Source: Streptomyces sp. NBC_01241 (GTDB lineage Bacteria > Actinomycetota > Actinomycetes > Streptomycetales > Streptomycetaceae). From it: a stretch of DNA of 64,000 nt. The notes below the pieces were generated by a model that made no database searches, was not told the origin of the DNA, and saw nothing but the letters and a program-made list of their open reading frames with translations. Both the position numbers and the translations under genes were made by a program. Positions 42,591 through 50,976 of the stretch are shown piece after piece. Where the stretch lies: positions 8,714,501-8,778,500 of the forward strand of contig NZ_CP108494.1 in NCBI RefSeq assembly GCF_041435435.1, read 5' to 3'. Position 1 is the stretch's first letter, and every line of letters starts with the position of its first letter.

Positions 42591-43510
42591 CGTGTGCTCC
42601 TACGCTGCAACGGCACCTGGACGGCCATGACAAGCCCCGCGACCAGCACCATGTCGACGCCGAGCGCCAGGGCGACGTTGTCCTGGCCGACCAGGACGTT
42701 GCCGGACAGCGCGTCCGCGATCTGCATGGTGACCAGCGGTACCGAGCTGCCGACCATCGCGGCGGCCGTCGCGTACGCACTGAACGCGGTGCCGAACAGC
42801 AAGACATAGCCGCCGAGCAGCGATGGCATGAGAATCGGCAGGGCGACGTGCATCCAGTACCGGAAGGTGCTTGCGCCGTTGTTGTGGGCGGCCTCGCGCC
42901 ACTGCCGCCGCAGTCCCTCCAGAGCGGGGGCGAGCGTGAGGACCATGAGCGGAATCAGGAAGTAGAGGTAGACCAGGGTCAGGCCCCAGAAGCTGTACAG
43001 ATTCCAGCCGTGGCCGAGCAGGTGGAAGCGGGTCGTCAGCACCCCGGCGTTGCCGAGCGTCGCCACGAAAGCGAACGCGAGTGGCACACCGCCGAAGTTC
43101 GCCAGAACGCCCGCCCCGGCCAGGACCGCCTCGCGCAGCGCGCGGAATCGCGAGGTCACGACCGCGTGGGCGACCGGCAGACCGACGACCGCGGCGATCA
43201 GCGCGGAGACGGCGGAGAGCTTGACGCTTCCGATGAGCGCGGTCAGGTAGGGGCCGTGCAGTGAGGCGCTCATGTTTGCGCCGGTGAAGCGGGCCCCGCC
43301 GGGCACAGTTTCGGGCGTCGTGAGCGCGCCGAACACCATCGTCCCGGCGGGCAGGCCGAACACCAAGGCGGCGAAGAGGAGCAGCGGCACGGCACCCAGC
43401 CAGCCTGCCGAGCGAGGAAGGCGCCACCGCCGGGCGGCACCCGCACGAGTACTGCTTCCGGAGGAGCGGGTCGGGTTGTCGCCTCTGGCGACTGTTTGGA
43501 GGGTACTCAT
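42578..43510 (-). CDS. ABC transporter permease 1
   Basis: A 310-residue permease. A 35-residue soluble, Arg/Ser-rich N-terminus precedes about six membrane segments. EAA-like loop LRRQWREAAHNNGASTFRYW near 210-230. The ATG 43510 overlaps the binding-protein stop (ATGA). It belongs to the type I permeases of POPT-like importers. Together with permease 2 it forms the channel. Confidence 0.9.
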   Translation of the reverse strand: MSTLQTVARGDNPTRSSGSSTRAGAARRWRLPRSAGWLGAVPLLLFAALVFGLPAGTMVFGALTTPETVPGGARFTGANMSASLHGPYLTALIGSVKLSAVSALIAAVVGLPVAHAVVTSRFRALREAVLAGAGVLANFGGVPLAFAFVATLGNAGVLTTRFHLLGHGWNLYSFWGLTLVYLYFLIPLMVLTLAPALEGLRRQWREAAHNNGASTFRYWMHVALPILMPSLLGGYVLLFGTAFSAYATAAAMVGSSVPLVTMQIADALSGNVLVGQDNVALALGVDMVLVAGLVMAVQVPLQRRSTRWLA

Positions 43511-44661
43511 ACGCCGGCGCCCCGGCCCCAGCCCTGGACGACGTCCTGCTTGGCCTTGCTGACCTGATCCTCCGTCGGGAAGGCGGTCTTGCCGCCGGGT
43601 GCCTGCGGGAGCTTGGCGGCGACGGTGGTGTCGAGCGTGCCGGCCTTCTGCATCGAGGGCATCAGCACGGGGCGGGCGTGGCCCTTGACCCACAGGTTCT
43701 GGCCTTCGGGGCTGTAGAGGAACTCCTGCCACAAGCGGGCAGCGGCCGGGTGCGGTGCCCACTTCACGATGGCCTGCGAGTAGTACTGGGCGTACACGCC
43801 GTCGGCCGGGACGCTCACCTTCCAGTCGACGCCCTTGGCGCGGAGTTCGTCGACGTATCCGGCGTTGAGGTAGTCCCAGTTGATGCTGATCGGCGTCTCA
43901 CCCTTCTGGATGGTCGCAGGGCTCGACTCGACAGGGTTGAAGTTGCCGGAATTCTTCAGGCGGGCGAAGAAGTCCAGGCCGGGCTTGATGTCGTCGAAGG
44001 AGCCCTTGTTGGCGAGTGCCGCCGCGTATACGGCACCGAAGGCCGAGCCGGACTTCGTCGGATTGCCGGTCAGCGCGATCTGGCCCTTGTACTGCGGATC
44101 GAGCAGGTCGGCGAAGGTCTTGGGGCACTTCTTGACGCGGGCCGCGTCACAACCGATCGAGACGTAGCCGCCGAAGTCGTTGTACCAGCGTGCCTGAGCG
44201 TCCTTCTGCTCCTGCGGGATCTGGTCGAAGGCTGAGACGCGGTACTGCGCCAGCAGGTTCTGCTGGGCCGCGCTGATGGCGAAGGCGCTGCCCACGTCGA
44301 TGACGTCCGGAGACCGGTCCTGTCCCTTGCGGGAGGTGACTGCGGCGATCTCGTCCTGGCTGGAGGCGTCGGGGTTCTCGACCTCGACCTTGATCCCGTA
44401 CTTCTTCTCGAAGGTGTCGATGATCTCGCCGTAGTTCGCCCAGTCCCGAGGAAGGGCGATGGCGTTCAACTTGCCCTCCTTCTTCGCGGCTGCGACGAGA
44501 GTGTCGAGACCGCCGGCATCCTGTGCCGAGACGGCGGTCGCGGCCTTGCTCCCGCTATTGCTTGCCCCATCTGCGCTGGTCAGGCCGCATGCGCTGAGTC
44601 CCAGCGCGGCCGCGGCAAGGACACAGAAAAGGCCTGCCGAGGGAAAGCGGTGCAGTCTCAA
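43507..44661 (-). CDS. Substrate-binding lipoprotein of POPT/AEP-like importer
   Basis: A 384-residue binding lipoprotein of the iron/putrescine/2-aminoethylphosphonate fold. Lipobox LSAC near residue 24. Body features: LVAAAKKEGKLNAIALP, WANYGEIIDTFEKKYGIKVEVE, and SINWDYLNAGYVDEL. TTG 44661 is chosen because GGGAG lies six bases upstream and the signal follows directly; longer open frames have no ribosome site. First gene of a six-gene set with two permeases, an ATPase, a HAD phosphatase and a phospholipase-type enzyme. Ligand is probably an organophosphorus compound. Confidence 0.85.
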   Translation of the reverse strand: MRLHRFPSAGLFCVLAAAALGLSACGLTSADGASNSGSKAATAVSAQDAGGLDTLVAAAKKEGKLNAIALPRDWANYGEIIDTFEKKYGIKVEVENPDASSQDEIAAVTSRKGQDRSPDVIDVGSAFAISAAQQNLLAQYRVSAFDQIPQEQKDAQARWYNDFGGYVSIGCDAARVKKCPKTFADLLDPQYKGQIALTGNPTKSGSAFGAVYAAALANKGSFDDIKPGLDFFARLKNSGNFNPVESSPATIQKGETPISINWDYLNAGYVDELRAKGVDWKVSVPADGVYAQYYSQAIVKWAPHPAAARLWQEFLYSPEGQNLWVKGHARPVLMPSMQKAGTLDTTVAAKLPQAPGGKTAFPTEDQVSKAKQDVVQGWGRGAGV

Positions 44662-44680
44662 TGGAATCTCCCAGTGGAAT

Positions 44681-44698
44681 AAGTTGGCTGTACAACTT
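44681..44698. promoter_or_regulatory. GntR-type operator before importer operon
   Basis: AAGTTG-GCTGTA-CAACTT, perfect 6-bp arms, 20 bp upstream of the binding-protein TTG. It is in the 220-bp gap shared with the divergent HutC-type regulator at 44882, its inferred binder. Confidence 0.65.
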
Positions 44699-44881
44699 GA
44701 CTCATTACCTCGGGAGGCGGTGTACGGATGATGAACGCCGGCGAACGCGCGGAGAAGCCTCTCGGGAAGAGATCGCGGGCTGTGCGGCGGGAGGGGCCTG
44801 ATCGGTGAGCCACGTTCGGGAGCGGATAGGCTCACGTTCCACAGCAGCGGCGATGGGCGGCTGAGGGAGAAGGAGAGCGGA

Positions 44882-45640
44882 ATGGCGGTCGCGGGGGGCG
44901 GCACCACCGGAGCCCGGTACCGGCGGCTGGCGGCTGACCTGCGCGAGGCCATAGTTGCCGGCACCTACGGGTCGGACGGCCGGCTGCCCAGCGAGGAGAA
45001 GCTCGCCCAGCAGTACGGCGTCTCACGCGGCACCGTCCGTCAGGCACTGGCCGTGCTGCGCGCCAACGGCCTGGTCACTTCCCGACGTGGCACGCGCCGC
45101 GTCGTGCTCGGCACCGCACGTACGCAGAGTTTTTTCGAGTTGCTGAGTTTCACCCGATGGGCACGCTCGCTCGGAGAGGAACCGGGCAGCCGCACGATCG
45201 ACATCGAACGCCGTCCCGCAGAACCGTTGGAATGCGAGCAGCTCAGCCTCGCTCCGGGGTCGCAGATATACCGGGTGCTCCGGCTGCGGACACTGTCGCG
45301 TGTTCCAATCATGGTCGAGAGGACTCTCTACCCCGAGCGGATCGGCGCCCTGATCAAGCGCCTGGATCCCCACGCGATCTCGCACACCGATCCACTGGCG
45401 GAGGAGGGAGTGGTGTTCGCGGACACGGAACACACCATTGACCTCGTCTACGCCGATGCCAACGACACGCGCCTCCTCGGCTGTGCTCCGGACGCGCCGC
45501 TGATGCGGGAGCGGCGGCGGGCCACGGACCAGGCGGGCAGGCCGTTGATGTGGTCGGACGACCGCTTTCTGCCGGGCACGATTGCTTTCACGGTGCACAA
45601 CTCAGTGGCGACGACGGCGCTGTCGCGCCGACGCGGCTGA
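44882..45640 (+). CDS. GntR regulator, HutC subfamily (UTRA), importer locus
   Basis: A 252-residue regulator. Winged helix at about 10-75 (LREAIVAGTYGSDGRLPSEE, GVSRGTVRQALAVLRANGLV), UTRA domain at 90-245 with PIMVERTLYPERIG and PLMRERRRATD. AAGGAG lies six bases before ATG 44882. It is divergent from the importer operon, with the AAGTTG-N6-CAACTT palindrome between. It is similar in plan to the phosphonate-locus regulator at 21827, supporting a phosphorus-compound ligand. Confidence 0.88.
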   Translation: MAVAGGGTTGARYRRLAADLREAIVAGTYGSDGRLPSEEKLAQQYGVSRGTVRQALAVLRANGLVTSRRGTRRVVLGTARTQSFFELLSFTRWARSLGEEPGSRTIDIERRPAEPLECEQLSLAPGSQIYRVLRLRTLSRVPIMVERTLYPERIGALIKRLDPHAISHTDPLAEEGVVFADTEHTIDLVYADANDTRLLGCAPDAPLMRERRRATDQAGRPLMWSDDRFLPGTIAFTVHNSVATTALSRRRG

Positions 45641-45789
45641 GCTGACTGGCCGTCATTGCCGTCGTTGGCCGTGCGAGGGTGGTCGGCTCATGTCCGGTGG
45701 CGACCGGCGAACTGGGAGCAGCCTCGGCGCACGCGATCCGATGCCCCGGTCCAAGGATGCACAGACGGTACAACGGGCGGGCAACCATC

Positions 45790-45972
45790 CCGTCACATAC
45801 TTACCGGGAACTGGCTGAACGCTCAAGCAACGGCATTGCGGCGGCCCCGCAAGTGACGCCCGCGACAGCGGACGGCAGGATTGTCTGCGATGTGCACCGG
45901 AGGTATCGCCTTCCGGACCTGGCGTCATCGCGGGAGGGCGACACGTCTCCCGCACGGCAGAATTGGGCGTGA
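45790..45972 (+). pseudogene. Possible remnant of a small actinobacterial protein
   Basis: In the 448-bp gap 45641-46088 the only protein-like stretch is HTYRELAERSSNGIAAAPQV in the frame ending at 45972, which recalls small Streptomyces proteins with a TYxELAxRxxNG start. The rest does not hold up and there is no ribosome site. Recorded as a weak trace; otherwise nothing is seen in this gap. Confidence 0.25.
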
Positions 45973-46088
45973 TCACGTCGCGCGCCGCGGAAGCGTCAGA
46001 CGGCGGAGGTTGCCTCGCCATGGTGCCCGCTCGGGCTTTCCCTGGCGGGCGTTCAGGTCGGCACAGCTCCGCCGCCTGGCTGGCGGTG

Positions 46089-46553
46089 TCAGTCCATGAG
46101 CTCGACCTGGAGCTCGACCGCGACCGGAGCGTCCAGTGGGAGGACGGTGACTCCGAGGGCGCTGCGGGCATGGATGCCCTTGTCGTCGAGGACTTCCCCG
46201 AGCAGCTCGCTGGCGCCGTTGATGACGCCGGGCTGGCCGGTGAAGTTCGGTGCGGAGGCGACGAATCCGACGACCTTGACGGCGCGCTTGATGCGGTCCA
46301 GATCACCGGCGACCGACTTCACCGCCGCTGGGGTGTTCAGCGCACAGGTACGGGCCAGGTCCTTGGCCTGCTCCGGGGAGATTTCGGCACCGACCTTGCC
46401 GGTGAGCGGCAGCTTGCCGTCGATCAGGGGGAGCTGTCCGGAGGTGTGGACGTAGCGTTCCGACTGGATGGCCGGGACGTATGCGGCGAGCGGTGCGGCG
46501 ACCGCCGGCAGAGTCAGACCCATCGACTCGATCTTCTTCTCAGTGTTGTGCAT
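46089..46553 (-). CDS. RidA-family enamine/imine deaminase
   Basis: A 154-residue RidA-like protein. These enzymes hydrolyse reactive 2-aminoacrylate-type intermediates made by PLP enzymes. The YjgF/RidA fold is visible in YVHTSGQLPLIDGKL near 35-50 and KVVGFVASAPNFTGQP near 95. The catalytic Arg-containing segment of classical RidA (CIEIEAIA-Arg) is replaced by VAVELQVELMD, so it belongs to another Rid subgroup and may act on a different substrate. It lies 73 bp downstream of the PLP enzyme gene on the same strand, which is a natural functional pair. Confidence 0.85.
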   Translation of the reverse strand: MHNTEKKIESMGLTLPAVAAPLAAYVPAIQSERYVHTSGQLPLIDGKLPLTGKVGAEISPEQAKDLARTCALNTPAAVKSVAGDLDRIKRAVKVVGFVASAPNFTGQPGVINGASELLGEVLDDKGIHARSALGVTVLPLDAPVAVELQVELMD

Positions 46554-46626
46554 GTCTGCATCCCCTTGAAGGGCCCCTGCTGGGGCTCACGATGTGAGTC
46601 CGCGGAGTGGGACTTCGTCATCACGG

Positions 46627-47784
46627 TCATCGGAACTGGGGGTGCCACTCGTCGTGGTTGTGGCCTTCGTCGTCGACCACGGCAATGTCGGGCCACCGGT
46701 CGAAGGCGGAGCACGGGTGGGAGATCCCGAGGTCGACGGTGTCGCCTACCCGCAGACCGCGTGCGTCCGTGAGGATCAGGTGGTGGTCGTAGATGTGGGC
46801 TGCCGTGGCCTTGGCGGCCGGTCGCGGCGCTCCTTGTGCGTCGTAGGCGCTGATGAGCACTGGTAGCCCCGCGTCGTAGGGCAGTTCACGTTTCCCGGCG
46901 CCGACGATGACCCGTCCTGGTTCTGGCGTGGAGAGCACGACCGCCCGGACGGTCAGTGCTGCGCTCAGCTCTGGCAGAGGGGAGACGTGTTCGTACGTGC
47001 CGTGGTCATGGGTGACGTAGCAGCCCGATCGCAGGACGGGCAACATAGGCAGAGCACGTTGTTGCTTCATGAGCTCTGACAGGGCGTCAACGACGCGGTC
47101 GGGGAAGGCGGAGCCGCCCATGCTGAAGATGGGCTGTGGGGTCTGGAACAGCGGTGTCAGGCTGCGGAAGACCGCGATCGCTTCCTGGCAGTGCGCGTCG
47201 ACGTCCGCCAGTGTGGCGGAGTCCCGGAGGTTGGGCCGGACGCCCTCGTAGCCCGCGACGCCGGCCAGGAGGAGTCCAGGTGACGCCTGGGCGGCCGTGC
47301 CGAGTTCATACGCTGCGGCGGGCTCCCGCACCCCGGTCCGGCCTCCGTCCGCACCGACGTCGATGAGGACGCGCAGGGGATTGGGCGCGCCTTCCATGGC
47401 CGACCGGGCGAGGTCCAGCCCGGCCATGGAGTCCACGAAGCAGTAGAGCTCCAGCCCCGGTGTCTCGTCGAGCCATTGCCGCACGAGGGTGAGGTCAAGG
47501 CGGTGGATCACCTCGTTGGCGATGATCATGTGCCGTACGCCCCAGTCCAGGGCTATGCCGGCCTGCCTCACGGTGGCCACCGTGACGCCCCATGCGCCAG
47601 CAGCCATCTGCCGCTCGACGATGGGGCGCGTCATGGTGGTCTTGATGTGCGGGCACAGCGCGACGCCTTGATCTCGGCACCAGGCCGCCATCAGCTGGAC
47701 GTTGTGCTCCATCGCGCGCAGGTTGAGCCGGAGCTCGGGCATCTCACGAGTTCGGCCTCTGCCTGGTGGCGTGCCGTGATCCAT
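46627..47784 (-). CDS. Fold-III PLP enzyme, D-amino-acid dehydratase/aldolase type
   Basis: A 385-residue protein with an alanine-racemase-like barrel. The PLP Lys is in LCPHIKTTM near 50, IDVGADGGRTGV near 190, YEGVR near 220. The C-terminal domain has FGISHPC-like LGISHPCSAFDRW near 355, whose His and Cys match the metal ligands of D-serine dehydratase/D-threonine aldolase relatives. It likely cleaves or deaminates a D-hydroxy-amino acid. The start ATG 47784 has GGAGG four bases upstream. RidA downstream would clear the enamine product. Divergent from the XRE-cupin regulator. Confidence 0.82.
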   Translation of the reverse strand: MDHGTPPGRGRTREMPELRLNLRAMEHNVQLMAAWCRDQGVALCPHIKTTMTRPIVERQMAAGAWGVTVATVRQAGIALDWGVRHMIIANEVIHRLDLTLVRQWLDETPGLELYCFVDSMAGLDLARSAMEGAPNPLRVLIDVGADGGRTGVREPAAAYELGTAAQASPGLLLAGVAGYEGVRPNLRDSATLADVDAHCQEAIAVFRSLTPLFQTPQPIFSMGGSAFPDRVVDALSELMKQQRALPMLPVLRSGCYVTHDHGTYEHVSPLPELSAALTVRAVVLSTPEPGRVIVGAGKRELPYDAGLPVLISAYDAQGAPRPAAKATAAHIYDHHLILTDARGLRVGDTVDLGISHPCSAFDRWPDIAVVDDEGHNHDEWHPQFR

Positions 47785-47892
47785 TGGTCCTCCAGATCGC
47801 CGGGATCGCCGGCGATGTCGTGCGGTACTCGGCTCACAGGGCGATGGCTGCCGTCCTGGCCTGGCGATGAAAGCAGACGCATTGCGGGAGTG

Positions 47893-47929
47893 GCATGTAT
47901 ATGCGACGGAGCATAGATTATATGCGACG
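47893..47929. promoter_or_regulatory. Double operator between PLP enzyme and XRE regulator
   Basis: An AT-rich pocket with direct repeats TATATGCGACG at 47898-47908 and 47919-47929, 21 bp apart (two helical turns). Overlapping are two palindromes, GCAT-GTAT-ATGC (47893-47904) and GCATA-GATTA-TATGC (47911-47925). Likely binding sites of the XRE-cupin regulator, controlling both divergent genes. Confidence 0.6.
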
Positions 47930-47982
47930 AAGGTTGCAAACACTATGCTGGATGGCGCGTTGCATTTACTAGAGGAGAGCCT

Positions 47983-48576
47983 GTGTCCACCGACGATCAC
48001 GCGCCCGCATCACCCGCGCCTCCGCGCAATGACGGAATCGGCCAGCACCTCCGCCGAGAGCGCCTGGAGCGGGGCTTCACGCTGGAGAAGCTGGCGGAGA
48101 AGACGGGCTTGTCCCGCAGCTATCTCAGCAACGTTGAGCGTGACGTGAACAGCCCGACGATCAATACGCTGCGCACGATCGTCGACGCCCTCGGTACGAC
48201 GCTCAGCCAGCTGTTCCATGCGATCGACCGCGAGCGCCGTGTGCTCACGCGTCCCGATCAACGCGTTGAGCTCACTCGGGCGGGCGTGGAAGGGGTTACG
48301 TACACCCTTCTCAATCCCAAGCACGGTGGCAAGCTCGAAATGATGACACTGGAGGTGGCCCCAGGAGCATCCTCCGGGGACAACCTGCACAGCCATAGCG
48401 GCGAGGAGGTCGGTCTCCTTTTGAGCGGGGAGCTGGATTACTGGGTCGACGGCGTGCGCTACCGCCTGCAACCCGGCGACTGCGTCAGCTTCGACTCCTC
48501 TGTGCCGCACCGATACAGCAACCCGGGTGATGTCCCAGCAGTCTGCGTCTGGTCAGAGACCCCACCGGGCTTCTGA
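47983..48576 (+). CDS. XRE-family regulator with C-terminal cupin
   Basis: A 197-residue regulator. HTH at about 20-75 (LRRERLERGFTLEKLAEKTG, SRSYLSNVERDVNSPT). A small-barrel cupin domain at 115-195 with LHSHSGEEVGLLLSGELDYWVDG and DCVSFDSSVPHRYSNPG, typical of sensors of amino acids or polyamines. The start is GTG 47983, with GAGGAG seven bases upstream. It is divergent from the PLP enzyme gene, with paired repeats between, so local control is likely. It ends 37 bp before the IS5-type remnant. Confidence 0.88.
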   Translation: MSTDDHAPASPAPPRNDGIGQHLRRERLERGFTLEKLAEKTGLSRSYLSNVERDVNSPTINTLRTIVDALGTTLSQLFHAIDRERRVLTRPDQRVELTRAGVEGVTYTLLNPKHGGKLEMMTLEVAPGASSGDNLHSHSGEEVGLLLSGELDYWVDGVRYRLQPGDCVSFDSSVPHRYSNPGDVPAVCVWSETPPGF

Positions 48577-48612
48577 GAGGGCGTTTGATGTAGACGAATT
48601 GCCGCTTATGCC

Positions 48613-49280
48613 CTAGTAGGTTCCTCGCCAGGTTGGTGTGGTCTCGTCCGTTATGCGCTTGGTGAGGTTGTCGATCGAGGCGACGTGAATCATGGCTTCG
48701 GAGCTGGTGGTGAGGGTCTCGTAGTCGCGGGCGAGGCGTCGGTGCATCATGAGCCAGCCGATGCTCCGCTCTACTACCCAGCGCCTTTTCACGACGTGAA
48801 AGCCGCGAACTCCGGGGTTTCTGTTGACGATTTCGACGTCGATTTCGAGTTCCGCGCCGTGCTCGACAACGGCCTTCTTGAAGCCGGTGTCGACCCAGCT
48901 CTTGGCGATGGTCGGGTACGTCTTCTTGGCCTGGTCGAGGAGGCGTATTCCCAGGACGTTTTCGGAGAGGCTGGCGGCGGTGACGGTCACGGCGAGGCTC
49001 AGGCCGATCGTGTCGGTGAGGATGCTCGCTTCCGGCCGACGATCTTCTTGGCGGCGTCCGTCCCCTGGCTGGTCACGGGCACATTGGTGGAGGTTTTGAT
49101 GCTCTGAGTGTCGATGACGGAGCCTGTGGGTTCAGGCTTGCGGCCTTCCTTCACGCGAGCCAGTGCGGTGAGGTCGTAATTGAGCTGGGTGAAGATTCCC
49201 TCGTCGCGCCAGGCTGCGTAGTAGGCGTAGACGGTGCCGTGGCTCGGGAAGTCGTGCGGGACGTATTTCCAGGGGATTCC
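48613..49280 (-). pseudogene. IS5-type transposase, C-terminal part, frameshifted
   Basis: Second half of an IS5-family DDE transposase. From 49280 it reads GIPWKYVPHDFPSHGTVYAY, then GSVIDTQSIKTSTNVP with a catalytic Asp, to GRKRA. A frameshift at about 49025 moves to SILTDTIGLSLAVTVTAASL, then WVDTGFKKAVVEHG and KRRWVVERSIGWLMMHRRL with the catalytic Glu. The N-terminal part is at 50806-50976, beyond the IS3 copy that split the gene. A stop codon in the N-terminal part adds to the damage. Dead element. Confidence 0.85.
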
Positions 49281-49314
49281 GGAAGATTTCAAGTCCAGTG
49301 AGACGGTCGTGACG

Positions 49315-50388
49315 CTATGAGGTTTGTGGTGCGGGTTCCCTGCGTTTGGCCGGGTCGTTGATCCAGGCCGTCTGGGGTATCTCGGGTGGTCTGGGGCGGC
49401 GGCCGAAGCGTTCGGGGTGGCGGGCGTATGCCTCGGCGAGGGTGACCGCGCGCTGGTCACGGACCTCCTCGGCGGTCCCGAAGTGGACGGAGGCGGGTGT
49501 GTGCCAGCCGATACCCGAGTGCCGGTGCTCATGGTTGTAATACGCGAAGAACGCGTCGAACCACTCGCGGGCGTGGGCCAGCGAATTGAACCGTTCGGGA
49601 TAGTCCGACATGTACTTCGTGGTCTTGAACTGGGCCTCGCTGTAAGGGTTGTCGTTGGAGACCTTCGGCCTCGAGTGCGACCGCGTCACGCCCAGATCGA
49701 TCAGTAGTTGGGAGACCTTCTTCGACGTCATCGAGGTGCCGCGGTCCGCGTGCACGGTCTGGGGCACGATGCCGTTGCGGGCGATGGTCTCGCGGATCAG
49801 CTCCTCGGCCCGCACAGCTGATTCGGCTCGCTCGACGGTGTGGCCGACGATGTACCGGCTGAAGATATCGATGATCACGTAGGCGTGATACCAGACGCCC
49901 TTGACCGGTCCGGCCGCCTTGGTGATGTCCCAGGTGAACACCTGCGACGGGCCGGTGGCGACCAGCTCGGGCACCGCCTTGGCGGGATGGGTGGCCTGCC
50001 GTCGGCGCTCACCGGACTGATCCTGCTCGCGCAGGATCCGGTACATCGTCGAGACGGAGCAGTGATAGCGCCCGGCATCCAGCTCGCGGGCCCAGATCTG
50101 CGCAGGCGCCAGCTCGGCGTACTCGTCGCCGTTCATCAACTCCAGTACCGCAGACCGCTCTTCGGCCGTCAGGGCCGACGGCTGCACCTGCGGGGTACGT
50201 GTTCTGCGCGGTGGTGCCGGCCGGAGCCGACGGTAATGCGTGGCGCGGGAGCGGCCGGTCAGCCGACAGGCGGCCGTGATGCCCAGCTGAACCTCGACGC
50301 CGGTGAACGCCTCGTCCACGACAGGGTCGGCGGCAGGCTTCAGTCCGCGCTCTCGGAGATCATTTCCAAGAGCGCGGAGGCTTTTCCC
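49315..50388 (-). CDS. IS3-family transposase OrfB (copy 1), -1 frame
   Basis: DDE integrase-type catalytic part (rve fold). Motifs: FTWDITKAAGPVKGVWYHAY with the first Asp, VHADRGTSM with the second Asp, and YSEAQFKTTKYM with Glu. An N-terminal HTH-like segment (GITAACRLTGRSRATHYR) precedes. The frame is entered by a -1 slip at TTTTCCC on the plus strand (GGGAAAA on the coding strand, 50382-50388) from orfA, so the active product is an OrfAB fusion. No disruption seen; identical to copy 2. Confidence 0.9.
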   Translation of the reverse strand, partial: GKSLRALGNDLRERGLKPAADPVVDEAFTGVEVQLGITAACRLTGRSRATHYRRLRPAPPRRTRTPQVQPSALTAEERSAVLELMNGDEYAELAPAQIWARELDAGRYHCSVSTMYRILREQDQSGERRRQATHPAKAVPELVATGPSQVFTWDITKAAGPVKGVWYHAYVIIDIFSRYIVGHTVERAESAVRAEELIRETIARNGIVPQTVHADRGTSMTSKKVSQLLIDLGVTRSHSRPKVSNDNPYSEAQFKTTKYMSDYPERFNSLAHAREWFDAFFAYYNHEHRHSGIGWHTPASVHFGTAEEVRDQRAVTLAEAYARHPERFGRRPRPPEIPQTAWINDPAKRREPAPQTS

Positions 50389-50723
50389 ATCACCTCGAGT
50401 GCGGCCTTGTTCCGTGCCAGGTCCTTCTGCAACCGCTCTACCTGCTGTCGCAGCTTTTCGTTCTCCACCTCCGCGGCGGACTTCTTCGCCCGGGCGGGGC
50501 TGGTCCGGCGGTCGACCAGGTTTTCCAGGGCCCCGGCATCCCGGGCGGCCCGCCACTCCTTGACATGCGAGTGGTAGAGGCGTTCCCGGCGCAGGACCGC
50601 GCCCTTCTCGTTCCTGGGCGCGGCGTCGTACTCGGCGACGATCCGCATTTTGTACTCCGAGGTGAAGGTACGGCGCTTCGGCCTCGGTGCCGGGTCGGAC
50701 CCGACGGGCTCTGTACTGGGCAT
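50340..50723 (-). CDS. IS3-family OrfA (copy 1)
   Basis: A 127-residue DNA-binding protein: HTH of the IS3 OrfA type (RTFTSEYKMRIVAEYDAAP, then AVLRRERLYHSHVKEWRAAR), followed by a leucine-zipper-like coiled coil (AEVENEKLRQQVERLQKDL). It regulates transposition and provides the N-terminus of OrfAB. ATG 50723. Identical to copy 2. Confidence 0.9.
   Translation of the reverse strand: MPSTEPVGSDPAPRPKRRTFTSEYKMRIVAEYDAAPRNEKGAVLRRERLYHSHVKEWRAARDAGALENLVDRRTSPARAKKSAAEVENEKLRQQVERLQKDLARNKAALEVMGKASALLEMISESAD
50382..50388 (-). other. Programmed -1 frameshift heptamer, copy 1
   Basis: GGGAAAA on the coding strand, in phase G-GGA-AAA in orfA. A -1 slip gives GGG-AAA and continues as SLRALGNDLRERG into orfB. 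X-XXY-YYZ form matches known IS3-family sites. Confidence 0.8.
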
Positions 50724-50805
50724 AAGGGACGGTTCTCCTGTCGTGCCCTCTCAGGCTAACCCCGCAGAACGGGATGTCTCACCCAAGGCTGACAGAGAGG
50801 GTTCC

Positions 50806-50976
50806 GGTGCGGTTTACGTAGAGGATCGCGTTGAACACGTCGCGGAGTTCGACTTTCGCCGGCTGTCCGGTGGGGCGACGGTCGAGCCGGACTTTCCGCT
50901 ATGCCGTCAGGGTCGGCTCGATCAGGGCCCATCGGGCGTCGGACAGGTCGCTCGGGTACGGCTTGCGCTGGCTCAC
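50806..50976 (-). pseudogene. IS5-type transposase, N-terminal part with stop
   Basis: From GTG 50976 the frame reads SQRKPYPSDLSDARWALIE, then hits TAG in place of the usual Trp codon, then continues as RKVRLDRRPTGQPAKVELRD and FNAILYVNRTG, ending at the TTCC next to IS3 copy 1. This is the missing 5' part of the 48613-49280 gene. The nonsense codon shows decay apart from the insertion. Confidence 0.82.

Larger units (their letters stand above)
49281..50801 (-). mobile_element. IS3-family element, copy 1 (inverted)
   Basis: 1,521 bp, identical in reverse to copy 2 (51218-52738) as far as I can compare. It is flanked by TTCC at 49277-49280 and 50802-50805, a 4-bp target duplication. Removing the element and one TTCC rejoins the IS5 transposase frame as NRTG-IPWKY, so the borders are firm. 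It encodes orfA and orfB with a frameshift site. Terminal inverted repeats are weak; a shared TGAGAC block lies about 20 bp in from each end. Confidence 0.88.

Noticed and set aside
48999..49040. IS5 frame change as programmed frameshifting
   Set aside because: No slippery heptamer is visible there, and the same gene has a TAG in its N-terminal part and is split by IS3; ordinary decay is simpler.
49299..50781. IS3 borders at the TGAGAC blocks (1,483 bp)
   Set aside because: Identity between copies continues about 20 bp further on both sides, and the TTCC duplication plus restored IS5 frame fix the ends at 49281 and 50801.
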